Notes: generated by a model from the letters alone, not told the origin. Counted from the first letter of the stretch, positions 1 through 7,205 are shown. The stretch is 10,279 bases of DNA from an uncultured Bacilli bacterium (GCA_905236935.1 CAJOQL010000105.1:1-10279), one strand, 5' to 3'. Made by a program: numbers and translations.

Positions 1-2171
1 ATATTTTAAAATCTAATAATTCTAATTTAATAGACTCATCAAAGATTGATAATTTAAAATTAAAACTTATTAAATTAGAAGATAATATTAATGCTAAAAG
101 TGATAAATTATATAAAATAACTGGAGAACTATCTGATTTACAAAGTGAAAAACAAATCATGATGGAAAGACAAAAATATGCGGTTGAAGATACTAAATTA
201 CAAAATAATTTATTAAACTTAAAAGAACAAGAACTAAAGCAAAAGAACGCTATTAAATCTTTAGAAGAAAAAATTCTAATTGATGAAAAGAATTTATCTT
301 TAAAGGAAGCAGAATATACTACTGCTACGAATGAATATAAGAAGGAAAATTTAACTAAATCATCTCTTCTTACAATGGTAGCTAATTTAAATAAAGAAGA
401 AACTGTTTTAAACAATGAAATAGATGTTTTAAAAGAAGCAATTGATAATGATAGTCGTCTTCCTTTTGCTGTTAAATCAGTTTTAAATAATACAAGACTT
501 AATGGAATTCATAATACTATTGGTAAAATAATTGAAACTGAAGAAAAATATGCTACTGCAATTGATATATCATTATCTTCTACCTCTAATGTAGTTATAG
601 TTGATAATGAACAAAATGCAAAAGATGCTATTTCTTACTTAAAACAAAATGGCGTAGGTAGAGTTACTTTTTATCCTTTAAATGTTATTAAACCAAAAGG
701 AATTGATGCAAATACTTTAAGTAAAGTAAGTACTGATGAATCTTTTATTGGAATAGCTTCAGACTTAGTCAAATATGATAATTTATATCGTAATATTATT
801 ATGAATGCTTTAGGCAACACAATAATAGTAGATAACTTAGTAAATGCTAATCGAATTGCCAAAGCTATAAATCATACTTATAAAATTGTAACTTTAGAAG
901 GCGATTTAATTGCGCCAGGTGGAAGTATTACTGGTGGTAAGAGTAAATATGGTACTGGTTTAATTAATCAAAAGTTTGATTTAGAAAATAAAATTAAGTT
1001 ATTAAAAGATAAAGTCAAAGAAATAAAACAAAAAGAAGAAAAAATTAATGAAACAGATGAAAATTTAAAAATATTAGAAAATAAAGTTTTTAATTTAAAT
1101 AATGATGTTAAGTTAAGTAAAGAATTAATATTAAGAGAAAATAATGAACTTAATGTATTAAAGAAAAATTATGAGCTACTTAAAAATGAAATTAATGGAA
1201 CTAAAGGCTTATTAGATAATTCAATTGATAAAGAATTAGAAAATATTTTAAATAAATTCTATAAAGTTAATAATGAAAAAGAAAGCTTAGAAATATCCTT
1301 AAATGAACTTAAAAATGAAAAACATGATTTACAAAGTGAAATTAATGAATTAGAAATTCAAAATCGTAAAATGAATAGTGAATATAATAAGTTATTATCT
1401 ATGCAAAAAGAACTTGAAGTTTTAATTGGTAAGGAAGAATTAAAGTTAGATAGTTATCTTTTAAGATTAAATGAAGAATATGGATTAACTTATGAAAAAG
1501 CTTTAACTTATGAACTTGATGAATCAATTGATAAAGTACGTAATAAGGTAACGGCTCTAAAACGTGATATTAAAGCCTTAGGTGATGTTAATGTTGGCTC
1601 AATTGCTGAATATGAAAGAGTGAATACTAGATATACTTTCTTAACTACACAAAAAGATGATTTAACTAAATCTATAAGTGATTTACTTGCTATTATTAAT
1701 GAACTTGATGATACGATGACTGATAAATTAAAAAGTACTTTTACATCACTCAATGAAGAATTTGGTAAAGTATTTAAAAAGTTATTTAGAGGTGGTGATG
1801 CTAGTTTAGTTCTAACTGATCCAAAAGATATTTTAAATACAGGTTTAGAAATAAAAGCTACTCCTCCTGGTAAGGATATTAAATCAACTCGTCTCTTATC
1901 TGGTGGAGAGGCAACCTTAACTGCTATTGCGCTTTTATTTGCTGTATTAAATATTCGTACTGTACCATTTTGTATATTTGATGAGGTAGAAGCTGCTTTA
2001 GATGAAGTAAATGTTGATATGTTTGGTAAATATATTAACGAACTTGAAACTAATACTCAGTTTATAATTATTACGCACAAAAAAAGAACTATGGAATATA
2101 CTAATAATTTATATGGTATTACTATGGAAGAATCAGGAGTATCTAAATTAGTAAGTGTTAAACTAGATTAA
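1..2171 (+). CDS. smc: Chromosome partition protein SMC, 5'-truncated (C-terminal ~722 residues)
   Basis: SMC is the ATPase of the bacterial condensin that compacts and segregates the nucleoid; it dimerises through its hinge and works with ScpA/ScpB. The frame is open from the window edge (first whole codon at 3), so the gene starts upstream and about 450 residues of the usual ~1180 are missing, including the N-terminal Walker A half of the head. Visible in order: the end of the first coiled-coil arm (Lys/Glu/Asn/Leu-rich, to about 455), the hinge (about 459-938, closing with a GGSITGG-type motif), the returning coiled coil (about 960-1770), and the C-terminal head with an LSGGE signature at 1896-1910, Walker B FCIFDE at 1968-1985 and the D-loop EAALDE after it. 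The ending ESGVSK-VSVKL is typical of SMC. After LSGGE the residues are A-T-L where Bacillus SMC has R-A-L. A terminator follows, so smc is the last gene of its unit. Confidence 0.97.
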   Translation, partial: ILKSNNSNLIDSSKIDNLKLKLIKLEDNINAKSDKLYKITGELSDLQSEKQIMMERQKYAVEDTKLQNNLLNLKEQELKQKNAIKSLEEKILIDEKNLSLKEAEYTTATNEYKKENLTKSSLLTMVANLNKEETVLNNEIDVLKEAIDNDSRLPFAVKSVLNNTRLNGIHNTIGKIIETEEKYATAIDISLSSTSNVVIVDNEQNAKDAISYLKQNGVGRVTFYPLNVIKPKGIDANTLSKVSTDESFIGIASDLVKYDNLYRNIIMNALGNTIIVDNLVNANRIAKAINHTYKIVTLEGDLIAPGGSITGGKSKYGTGLINQKFDLENKIKLLKDKVKEIKQKEEKINETDENLKILENKVFNLNNDVKLSKELILRENNELNVLKKNYELLKNEINGTKGLLDNSIDKELENILNKFYKVNNEKESLEISLNELKNEKHDLQSEINELEIQNRKMNSEYNKLLSMQKELEVLIGKEELKLDSYLLRLNEEYGLTYEKALTYELDESIDKVRNKVTALKRDIKALGDVNVGSIAEYERVNTRYTFLTTQKDDLTKSISDLLAIINELDDTMTDKLKSTFTSLNEEFGKVFKKLFRGGDASLVLTDPKDILNTGLEIKATPPGKDIKSTRLLSGGEATLTAIALLFAVLNIRTVPFCIFDEVEAALDEVNVDMFGKYINELETNTQFIIITHKKRTMEYTNNLYGITMEESGVSKLVSVKLD

Positions 2172-2222
2172 GGTAATAAGTTTTTTAATTAGTTTGAATG
2201 ATATTTAACAAAACCGAAAATT

Positions 2223-2245
2223 AATCTCTTATTAGAGATTTTTTT
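2223..2245 (+). terminator. Intrinsic terminator after smc
   Basis: A perfect 7-bp stem (AATCTCT at 2223-2229, AGAGATT at 2234-2240) with a TATT loop runs straight into seven T residues (2239-2245). It lies 51 nt after the smc stop and just before the fmt promoter, separating the two transcription units. The stem is AT-rich and short, so read-through is possible. Confidence 0.8.
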
Positions 2246-2254
2246 CTTTCTATG

Positions 2255-2263
2255 TGATAAAAT
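2255..2263 (+). promoter_or_regulatory. Extended -10 promoter upstream of fmt
   Basis: TG-A-TAAAAT (TG at 2255-2256, hexamer at 2258-2263) fits an extended -10 element with one mismatch to TATAAT. The position 17 nt upstream falls in the terminator stem and shows no TTGACA-like box, as expected for an extended -10 promoter. The implied start site near 2270 leaves a very short leader ahead of the GTG at 2282. The same TGATAAAAT word occurs before ruvA. Confidence 0.55.
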
Positions 2264-2281
2264 TAAAATGAAGGTGATATT

Positions 2282-3208
2282 GTGAAAAACTTAAGAGTTA
2301 TCTTTATGGGAACACCAAGCTTTAGTGTACCTATATTACAAGAACTAATAAATAATACGAATGTTTTGGCTGTAGTTACTGCACCAGATGCTTATATTGG
2401 AAGAAAAAAAATTCTTACCCCATGCCCTATAAAAGAGCTTGCAACTAAGTATAATATTCCAGTTTTTTCTCCTATTAAATTGAGAGAAGATAATGATTTT
2501 ATAGTTAAATTAAATCCAGATGTGATAATTACATGTGCATATGGACAAATTGTGCCAAAAAAAGTTTTAGATATTCCAAGGTTAGGTTGTATAAATATTC
2601 ATGCTTCACTTCTTCCTAAATATAGAGGTGCATCACCTATTTATAGTGCTATTTTAAATGGTGAAAAAGAAACTGGGATAACTTTAATGTATATGGCAGA
2701 AGGATTAGATACAGGAGATATCATAAAAAAAGAAGCTATTGAAATAAATAATGAAGATAATATGGAAAGTTTATCAAATAAATTAAGTATCTTAGGATCT
2801 AAAATGATTATAGAAGAGCTTCCAAAAATAATTGATGGTACAAATGAAAGAATGCCACAAGATAATGATAAAGCCACTTATGTAGGTCTTTTAAAAAGAG
2901 AAGATGAACACTTAAATTTTAATACAGATGCTATTAATGTTTATAATAAAGTAAGAGCTCTTTCACCAAGCCCACTTGCTAATATAATAATAGATAATCT
3001 TGAATATAAAATAGCTAAATGTGAAGTAGATAGTACTAGAGGAAACGTAGGACAAATAATAAAAGAGGACAAAAATAGTTTTACAATTGCCTGTGCAAAT
3101 AATGCTATAAAGATTACAGAAATTAAACCTATTGGTAAAAATATAATGAGCGTCCAATCTTTTAAAAATGGCTATCATGAAAAATTATTAGGAAAAATAG
3201 TAGAATGA
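2282..3208 (+). CDS. fmt: Methionyl-tRNA formyltransferase
   Basis: Fmt formylates the initiator Met-tRNA using 10-formyl-tetrahydrofolate, producing fMet-tRNA for translation initiation in the cytoplasm. The 308-residue length is normal (usually 305-320). The N-terminus VIFMGTPSFSVP is characteristic. The catalytic triad is visible: N105 and H107 in CINIHASLLPKYRG and D143 in GLDTGD; SLLPKYRGASPI is the formyltransferase signature. Residues after about 205 form the Fmt-specific C-terminal tRNA-binding domain (KVRALSPSP). The start is GTG at 2282, chosen because AAGGTG at 2271-2276 sits 5 nt upstream and the family N-terminus begins there. The stop TGA overlaps the ATG of the next gene (ATGA), which implies translational coupling. 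The usual partner def is not seen. This is probably the first gene of an operon running to 7174. Confidence 0.97.
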   Translation: MKNLRVIFMGTPSFSVPILQELINNTNVLAVVTAPDAYIGRKKILTPCPIKELATKYNIPVFSPIKLREDNDFIVKLNPDVIITCAYGQIVPKKVLDIPRLGCINIHASLLPKYRGASPIYSAILNGEKETGITLMYMAEGLDTGDIIKKEAIEINNEDNMESLSNKLSILGSKMIIEELPKIIDGTNERMPQDNDKATYVGLLKREDEHLNFNTDAINVYNKVRALSPSPLANIIIDNLEYKIAKCEVDSTRGNVGQIIKEDKNSFTIACANNAIKITEIKPIGKNIMSVQSFKNGYHEKLLGKIVE

Positions 3209-3834
3209 AAAAGAAAAATAAAAAAGAAAGAATTCCTTTTAAAGTATTATGGTCTAATCCTTTTTATAACTCTATAATAAAACTTGGTGGCTGGTTAATA
3301 TTTTTTGCTATCCTATATGTATTTTTAGCTATAGGTTCATCATCTAAAACTCCTAATTTAAATAATAATAAAAATAAAGAAGAAGAGGTTAAACCTAAAA
3401 TATCATATATTGAAATGAAAAATGAATTAAAAACACAAACTCTAAGTATAAATTATAGTATCGGAGATTATATTATAACCGGTCTTATTAAAGATAATGT
3501 TTTAACGGGTACTTTAGAAGGAACTGATATATTATATAAAATTAAATATGATGGTGAAAAAATTTATCAAGTAAAAAAAGATGAAGAAATTGAAAATGAG
3601 GATATATTAAATGATATAAATAAAGATTATCTCTTACCATCAAAAATTATAGCTTTAATTGATAATCCTAAAATAATTGGTATTAAAAGTGCTGATGAAT
3701 TAACATATAGTTATAATGTTAATAATGTTGCAATTAGTACCTATTTAAATGAAAGAACAATAGAGAAAATAATTATTTTAGATGGAACTTTAACATATAA
3801 TTTAGAATATATTGAGGTAGTTAATGAAAAATAG
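3205..3834 (+). CDS. Single-pass membrane protein with extracytoplasmic domain, unknown function
   Basis: I do not recognise this 209-residue protein. It has a strongly basic N-terminus (MKKKNKKER), one hydrophobic span at about 24-45 (GGWLIFFAILYVFLAIG), a hydrophilic Asn/Lys/Glu linker at about 50-66, and then a roughly 140-residue region rich in short beta-like segments. The positive-inside rule puts the N-terminus in the cytoplasm and the C-terminal domain outside. There is no lipobox and no cysteine. The ATG overlaps the fmt stop by 4 nt (ATGA), and the nearest Shine-Dalgarno-like AGGA is about 11 nt upstream, so translation probably relies on coupling to fmt. Its 3' end overlaps the next gene by 11 nt. 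The position suggests that it works with the Tim44-like/SPFH proteins downstream, perhaps as their extracytoplasmic sensor or anchor; this is inference from context only. Confidence 0.85.
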   Translation: MKKKNKKERIPFKVLWSNPFYNSIIKLGGWLIFFAILYVFLAIGSSSKTPNLNNNKNKEEEVKPKISYIEMKNELKTQTLSINYSIGDYIITGLIKDNVLTGTLEGTDILYKIKYDGEKIYQVKKDEEIENEDILNDINKDYLLPSKIIALIDNPKIIGIKSADELTYSYNVNNVAISTYLNERTIEKIIILDGTLTYNLEYIEVVNEK

Positions 3835-4684
3835 AAGGTTTCTAGTTATATTATTTTTAATAGGGCTATTATCATTTGGCTCTTTAAATATGAAGCCTAA
3901 AGCTGATTCCGGATGGGATTCATCATATGATAGTGGTTCATCTTGGAATTCAGGATCATCACATGATTCATCTTGGAATAGTGATAGTTATCATTATAAT
4001 AGAAGTGGTAATTATAGTAGTAGTGAAGGCTCTTCTTCAAGTTTTATTATCTTTTTAATAGTTATTATTATAATTATTATTGTTTTATCAAATCGAAAGC
4101 AAATTTATTCTAATTCTTTAGCAAATACAGACTTTAATGATGTATCAGATGATATTTTAAAGAAATATGGCATTAATTTAGAACAGTTTAAAGATATGGT
4201 TTATAAAAAGTATGTTAATATTCAAGAAGCTTGGATGAATTTTAACTATAAAGGTCTTCAAAAAAATTTAACTGATGAGCTATATAATACTTATATAATG
4301 CAGCTAGATGCCCTAAAACTTAAAAAACAAAAAAACATAATGAAAGACTTTAAACTAATTGATTGCAAAATAGTTGCTATTAAAGAAGAAAATGGACTCT
4401 TAAATATCGATACTTACTTAAGAGTAGAAATGTATGATTATGTAATTGATAAAGATAAAAAAGTAGTTAGAGGTAATGAGCATAGTAAAATAGATATTGA
4501 ATATTTGATTACTTTTGTTAAAACTAGTAAGGATAGTAACGAAGAAGTATCTTGTCCAAATTGTGGAGCTAAACTTGATATTGTATCATCTAGTAAATGT
4601 GAATATTGTGGTAGCGTAATAGTAGTAGATGCTAAAGAATATGTAATGAGTAAGAAAACTTGTATTGGCCAAAGAAATAAATAA
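3824..4684 (+). CDS. Tim44-like domain protein with exported Ser-rich region, one TM and a zinc ribbon
   Basis: This is the first of three tandem paralogues. Its 286 residues show an N-terminal signal peptide (basic MKNRR, hydrophobic 6-20, possible cleavage near A27), an exported Ser/Asp/Gly region at 28-73 (21 of 46 residues are Ser) with Trp at 31, 41 and 51, a membrane span at 74-88 followed by basic NRKQ, a Tim44-like domain at about 105-235 (with the motif IQEAWMNF) and a zinc ribbon with C244, C247, C259 and C262. Topology is Ser-rich part outside, Tim44-like domain and ribbon in the cytoplasm. Tim44-like domains belong to the NTF2-like fold and in mitochondria contact membranes and import partners; the bacterial role is unknown. 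GAGGT at 3814-3818 is a good ribosome binding site 5 nt before the ATG. The short tail after the ribbon differs from its paralogues and contains one more Cys (C280). Confidence 0.85.
   Translation: MKNRRFLVILFLIGLLSFGSLNMKPKADSGWDSSYDSGSSWNSGSSHDSSWNSDSYHYNRSGNYSSSEGSSSSFIIFLIVIIIIIIVLSNRKQIYSNSLANTDFNDVSDDILKKYGINLEQFKDMVYKKYVNIQEAWMNFNYKGLQKNLTDELYNTYIMQLDALKLKKQKNIMKDFKLIDCKIVAIKEENGLLNIDTYLRVEMYDYVIDKDKKVVRGNEHSKIDIEYLITFVKTSKDSNEEVSCPNCGAKLDIVSSSKCEYCGSVIVVDAKEYVMSKKTCIGQRNK
3905..3994 (+). repeat. Degenerate 30-bp (10-codon) tandem repeat in the exported Ser-rich region
   Basis: Three consecutive 10-residue units carry Trp at residues 31, 41 and 51 (TGG at 3914, 3944 and 3974), each set in Ser/Asp/Asn/Gly. 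At DNA level the 13-mer TTCATCTTGGAAT occurs exactly at 3937-3949 and 3967-3979, 30 bases apart and in frame. The first unit is more diverged. Confidence 0.7.
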
Positions 4685-4707
4685 AAATATATAAAAGGAA
4701 GAATAAA

Positions 4708-5511
4708 ATGACAAATAAGGAAAGAAAAAATTTTATAAAGTATCTTTTAATTAGTGTATTTATAGTTACTTTAGCTTCAATAATTTACTTTTATGTTTCT
4801 GGTTTTCTTATGACATATGCTTCTTTTTATGCTCAAACTAATTTAGGAATCAAAAAGTATCTAGAATATGTTTTTCTAAAAATTATTGCAACTCCACTTG
4901 GTTGGCTAGGTTTATTAGTTGTACTTTTTGCTTTGTATATTTACAATCCTAAAAAAATGAAACAATTTGAAGAAAAAGAAAAAAGAGAAAATGCTTTAGA
5001 AATTAGTGATGATAAATGCCTAAAATATAATATTAATAAAGAAAAAATAAAAGAGCGTTTATTTAATAAATTTCTTGAAATAGAAAGCATATGGCAACAA
5101 GAAGATAGTGTTAATCTACAGTTTTTAGTAAGTGAAGAAGTTTATAATAAATATAATGAAGAAATTAATAAAAGTAAGATTAGCAAAAGAAAAGAAATTT
5201 TAAAAGATATTACTCTTAAAGACAGTAAATTATTAGATATTAAAGAAAAATATGGATTTTTATTTATTAATATAAATTTAAAAGTATTAGCATACAATTA
5301 TATTATTAATGAAAATGGAATATTAATTTATGGATATCCTAATGAAAAAGTTGAAATTGAATACATGCTAACATTTAAAAGCTTTACTAGTGTAGAAAAA
5401 TGCCCAAATTGCGCTGCTTTATTAGAGAATAAAACAATATGCAATTATTGTGGAAGTTTTATAGAATCTGATTATATTTTAGAAAAACTAGAAAGGATAA
5501 CTGAAAGATAA
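4708..5511 (+). CDS. Tim44-like domain protein with two TM segments and a zinc ribbon
   Basis: Second paralogue, 267 residues. Two hydrophobic spans at about 11-34 and 57-79 form a hairpin; the basic N-terminus (TNKERK) and the Lys/Glu-rich stretch after span 2 (PKKMKQFEEKEKRE) place both ends in the cytoplasm. Residues about 100-228 are a Tim44-like domain that aligns by eye with the preceding protein (ISDD..LKYNIN against VSDD..LKKYGIN; VEIEYMLTF against IDIEYLITF). A zinc ribbon follows: C232, C235, C245 and C248, with Ala replacing the usual Gly after the second Cys. AAAAGGAAG at 4693-4701 is a good ribosome binding site 6 nt before the ATG; the gap from the previous gene is 23 nt. The function is unknown. 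The shared domain plan suggests it arose by duplication and acquired its own anchor, perhaps to build a hetero-oligomer with its neighbours. Confidence 0.85.
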   Translation: MTNKERKNFIKYLLISVFIVTLASIIYFYVSGFLMTYASFYAQTNLGIKKYLEYVFLKIIATPLGWLGLLVVLFALYIYNPKKMKQFEEKEKRENALEISDDKCLKYNINKEKIKERLFNKFLEIESIWQQEDSVNLQFLVSEEVYNKYNEEINKSKISKRKEILKDITLKDSKLLDIKEKYGFLFININLKVLAYNYIINENGILIYGYPNEKVEIEYMLTFKSFTSVEKCPNCAALLENKTICNYCGSFIESDYILEKLERITER

Positions 5512-5517
5512 ATAAAA

Positions 5518-6057
5518 ATGAATGATTTAATTAAAATAGATCCTAGCTTTAATGAAGGAATGTTTATAACAAAAGTTAATAATATATTTGTTTTATTGCA
5601 TTCTAGTATTATGATGGATAGCTTGGAAAGAGTAAAACATTTTTTGAGTGAAGATGTCTATGCAAAATATGAAGAAATACTTAAAGATTTAAATAGTAGA
5701 AATGTAAGACAAATGTATGACGAATTAAATGTTAAAGAAACTCACATAAAAGATATTAAAATTGAAAGTGACTGTGTTATAATATATGTAGATATTACAT
5801 CAAGATATATGGACTATATTGTAGATAAAGATAGTAAAGATTTTATAAGTGGTTTTAATGACCATAGGATTGAAAAGATAAATCACTTAGAATTTACTAA
5901 AAAAATTGGTGCTAGTATTTATGGTGCTGATAAAAAATGTCCAGGATGTGGTGCAAACATTAATGTTAATAATAATGGTAAATGTGATTATTGTGGCACC
6001 ATCTTTGATGCAATAAATTATGATTGGATTTTAACCGCTATAAAAGTAGAAGGTTAA
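5518..6057 (+). CDS. Soluble Tim44-like domain protein with zinc ribbon
   Basis: Third and shortest paralogue (179 residues), with no signal peptide or membrane span. It starts directly in the Tim44-like domain with IDPSFNEGMFITKV, a form common in bacterial Tim44-like/zinc-ribbon proteins, and runs to about 130. The zinc ribbon has C141, C144, C156 and C159, and the tail NYDWILTAIK follows. Compared with its neighbours it appears to be the core module without an anchor. It begins only 6 nt after the previous stop and lacks a well-placed ribosome binding site (AAAGGA is about 20 nt upstream, GAAAG about 10 nt), so it is probably translated by coupling. It may be the cytoplasmic member of a complex with the two anchored paralogues and the downstream SPFH protein; that is inference from order and shared domains. 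Confidence 0.85.
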   Translation: MNDLIKIDPSFNEGMFITKVNNIFVLLHSSIMMDSLERVKHFLSEDVYAKYEEILKDLNSRNVRQMYDELNVKETHIKDIKIESDCVIIYVDITSRYMDYIVDKDSKDFISGFNDHRIEKINHLEFTKKIGASIYGADKKCPGCGANINVNNNGKCDYCGTIFDAINYDWILTAIKVEG

Positions 6058-6079
6058 GATATAAAGGAAAGAGGTAATT

Positions 6080-7174
6080 ATGGGATTAATTAAAGCCGCT
6101 ATTTCTAGCGCAAATGGAGTATTACATGATCAATGGAAAGAATTCATTAGATGTGATAGTCTTGATAATGAAACATTAATGATTAGAAAGAGTACAGATA
6201 ATGGTATTATTTCAAAGGGAAGTGCCATTGAAGTTGGCCCTGGTCAAGTAGCAGTTATTTTTCAAAATGGTGAAATTTTAGATGCTACTGCAGAAGAAGG
6301 AATTTATACATTTGATGAAAGTTCCTCTCCATCATTTTTTGCTGGTGATTTTGGTCAAGTATTTAAAGAAATGTGGACTCGTTTTACATATAATGGAGCA
6401 GTAAATAAGGATCAAGCAGTATATTTTATTAATAGTAAAGAAATTATTGATAATAAGTTTGGTACTCCTGCACCAGTACCATTTCAAGATTGGTCACATC
6501 CAATTCCAAATCAAATGACAGGCGCTTTAACTCCACTTAGAGTTGCTGTTAAGTGTTTTGGAAAATATACATTTAAAATATCTGATCCTGCTGTATTTAT
6601 GAGAGAAATAGCTGGTACTGCAGATATTTATACTAAAACCGAAATATGTGAACAAATGAGAAGTGAAGTTCAAAGTACTTTCCAAAACGTTTTAAATGAA
6701 CTTGGTAATAGTGAACATAAAGTTCCAGTTTTAGAACTACCTAGTCAAACTGATGAAATTAAAACCGTTATGGACGAAAAAGTATTTGATCAAAAAATTC
6801 GTGATAGAGGTATGCAAATTGAAGGATTTATTATTGAATCTGTAACTTTAGATGATGAATCTAATAAGAAAATTGATAATTATGAATTATCTAGCAACGG
6901 TCACATGAGACAAGGTACACTTGCTGGAGCATATGCAAATGCAGTTGAAGCAGCTGCTAACAATGCTAATGGTGCTGCTACTGGTATGATGGGTATAGGT
7001 ATGATGAACATGGCTTCTGGCAATGCTTTTGGTGCTATGATGAATAATACTAGTAATAATGGTGGATCATCAGTAAACTTAAATGAAAATACTGAAGGAA
7101 AGAAATTCTGTCCAAATTGTGGAACTGCTGCATCTGGTAATTTCTGTACTAATTGCGGAACTAAATTAAATTAA
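6080..7174 (+). CDS. SPFH/Band-7 protein of the YdjI ('virion core protein-like') type with C-terminal zinc ribbon
   Basis: This 364-residue protein has the YdjI-type start (MGLIKAAISSANGVLHDQWKE), an SPFH/Band-7 domain at about 50-265 (EVGPGQVAVIFQNGEI, then QDWSHPIPNQM), a low-complexity Ala/Asn/Gly/Met-rich linker at about 281-330 (TGMMGIGMMNMASG) and a zinc ribbon with C344, C347, C356 and C359. There is no membrane span. SPFH proteins oligomerise on membranes and scaffold microdomains; in Bacillus subtilis ydjI belongs to the SigW-controlled pspA-ydjGHI operon. The zinc ribbon matches the type ending the three upstream proteins, which suggests a common partner or mutual assembly. AAAGGAAAGAGG at 6063-6074 is a strong ribosome binding site 5 nt before the ATG, stronger than those of the two genes at 3205 and 5518. 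It is the last gene of the unit, followed by a terminator. I expect it to be the peripheral scaffold of the system. Confidence 0.9.
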   Translation: MGLIKAAISSANGVLHDQWKEFIRCDSLDNETLMIRKSTDNGIISKGSAIEVGPGQVAVIFQNGEILDATAEEGIYTFDESSSPSFFAGDFGQVFKEMWTRFTYNGAVNKDQAVYFINSKEIIDNKFGTPAPVPFQDWSHPIPNQMTGALTPLRVAVKCFGKYTFKISDPAVFMREIAGTADIYTKTEICEQMRSEVQSTFQNVLNELGNSEHKVPVLELPSQTDEIKTVMDEKVFDQKIRDRGMQIEGFIIESVTLDDESNKKIDNYELSSNGHMRQGTLAGAYANAVEAAANNANGAATGMMGIGMMNMASGNAFGAMMNNTSNNGGSSVNLNENTEGKKFCPNCGTAASGNFCTNCGTKLN

Positions 7175-7205
7175 AAAATTGTAAGATTGAGGTCTTACAT
7201 TTTTT
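7174..7205 (+). terminator. Intrinsic terminator after the SPFH gene
   Basis: TGTAAGA (7180-7186) pairs with TCTTACA (7193-7199) around a 6-nt loop, followed by six T residues (7200-7205). The A-run before the stem (7174-7178) can pair with the T-run past a single T-T mismatch, giving a longer stem. It closes the fmt-to-SPFH unit. Confidence 0.88.

Noticed and set aside
159..161. ATG at 159 as the start of the SMC protein
   Set aside because: The same frame is open to the window edge and reads as coiled-coil sequence, and the N-terminal ATPase half is missing, so this Met is internal and the gene is truncated by the window.
671..862. Minus-strand reading frames such as 671-862, 1508-1753, 2641-2877, 2963-3178, 7363-7584 and 8768-9010
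   Set aside because: They lie entirely within well-supported + strand genes, show no recognisable domains and are expected in AT-rich DNA.
3206..3208. UGA read as Trp (Mycoplasma code)
   Set aside because: Trp codons seen are TGG, fmt ends at this TGA at the expected length, and the following gene starts by overlapping it; genes contain no in-frame TGA.
3905..4042. CRISPR-like or mobile repeat
   Set aside because: The repetition is in frame with a 10-residue protein period and lies within a coding Ser-rich segment; there are no spacers or terminal inverted repeats.
6080..7174. Phage or viral origin of the 'virion core protein-like' gene
   Set aside because: That name is a legacy label for YdjI-type SPFH proteins. 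The gene has the local base composition, sits in a cellular operon, and no phage genes are nearby.
3205..7174. A complete Psp/Lia-type PspA stress operon
   Set aside because: No PspA-like coiled-coil ESCRT-III protein is present and no SigW-like promoter was recognised; only the YdjI-type component is shared.
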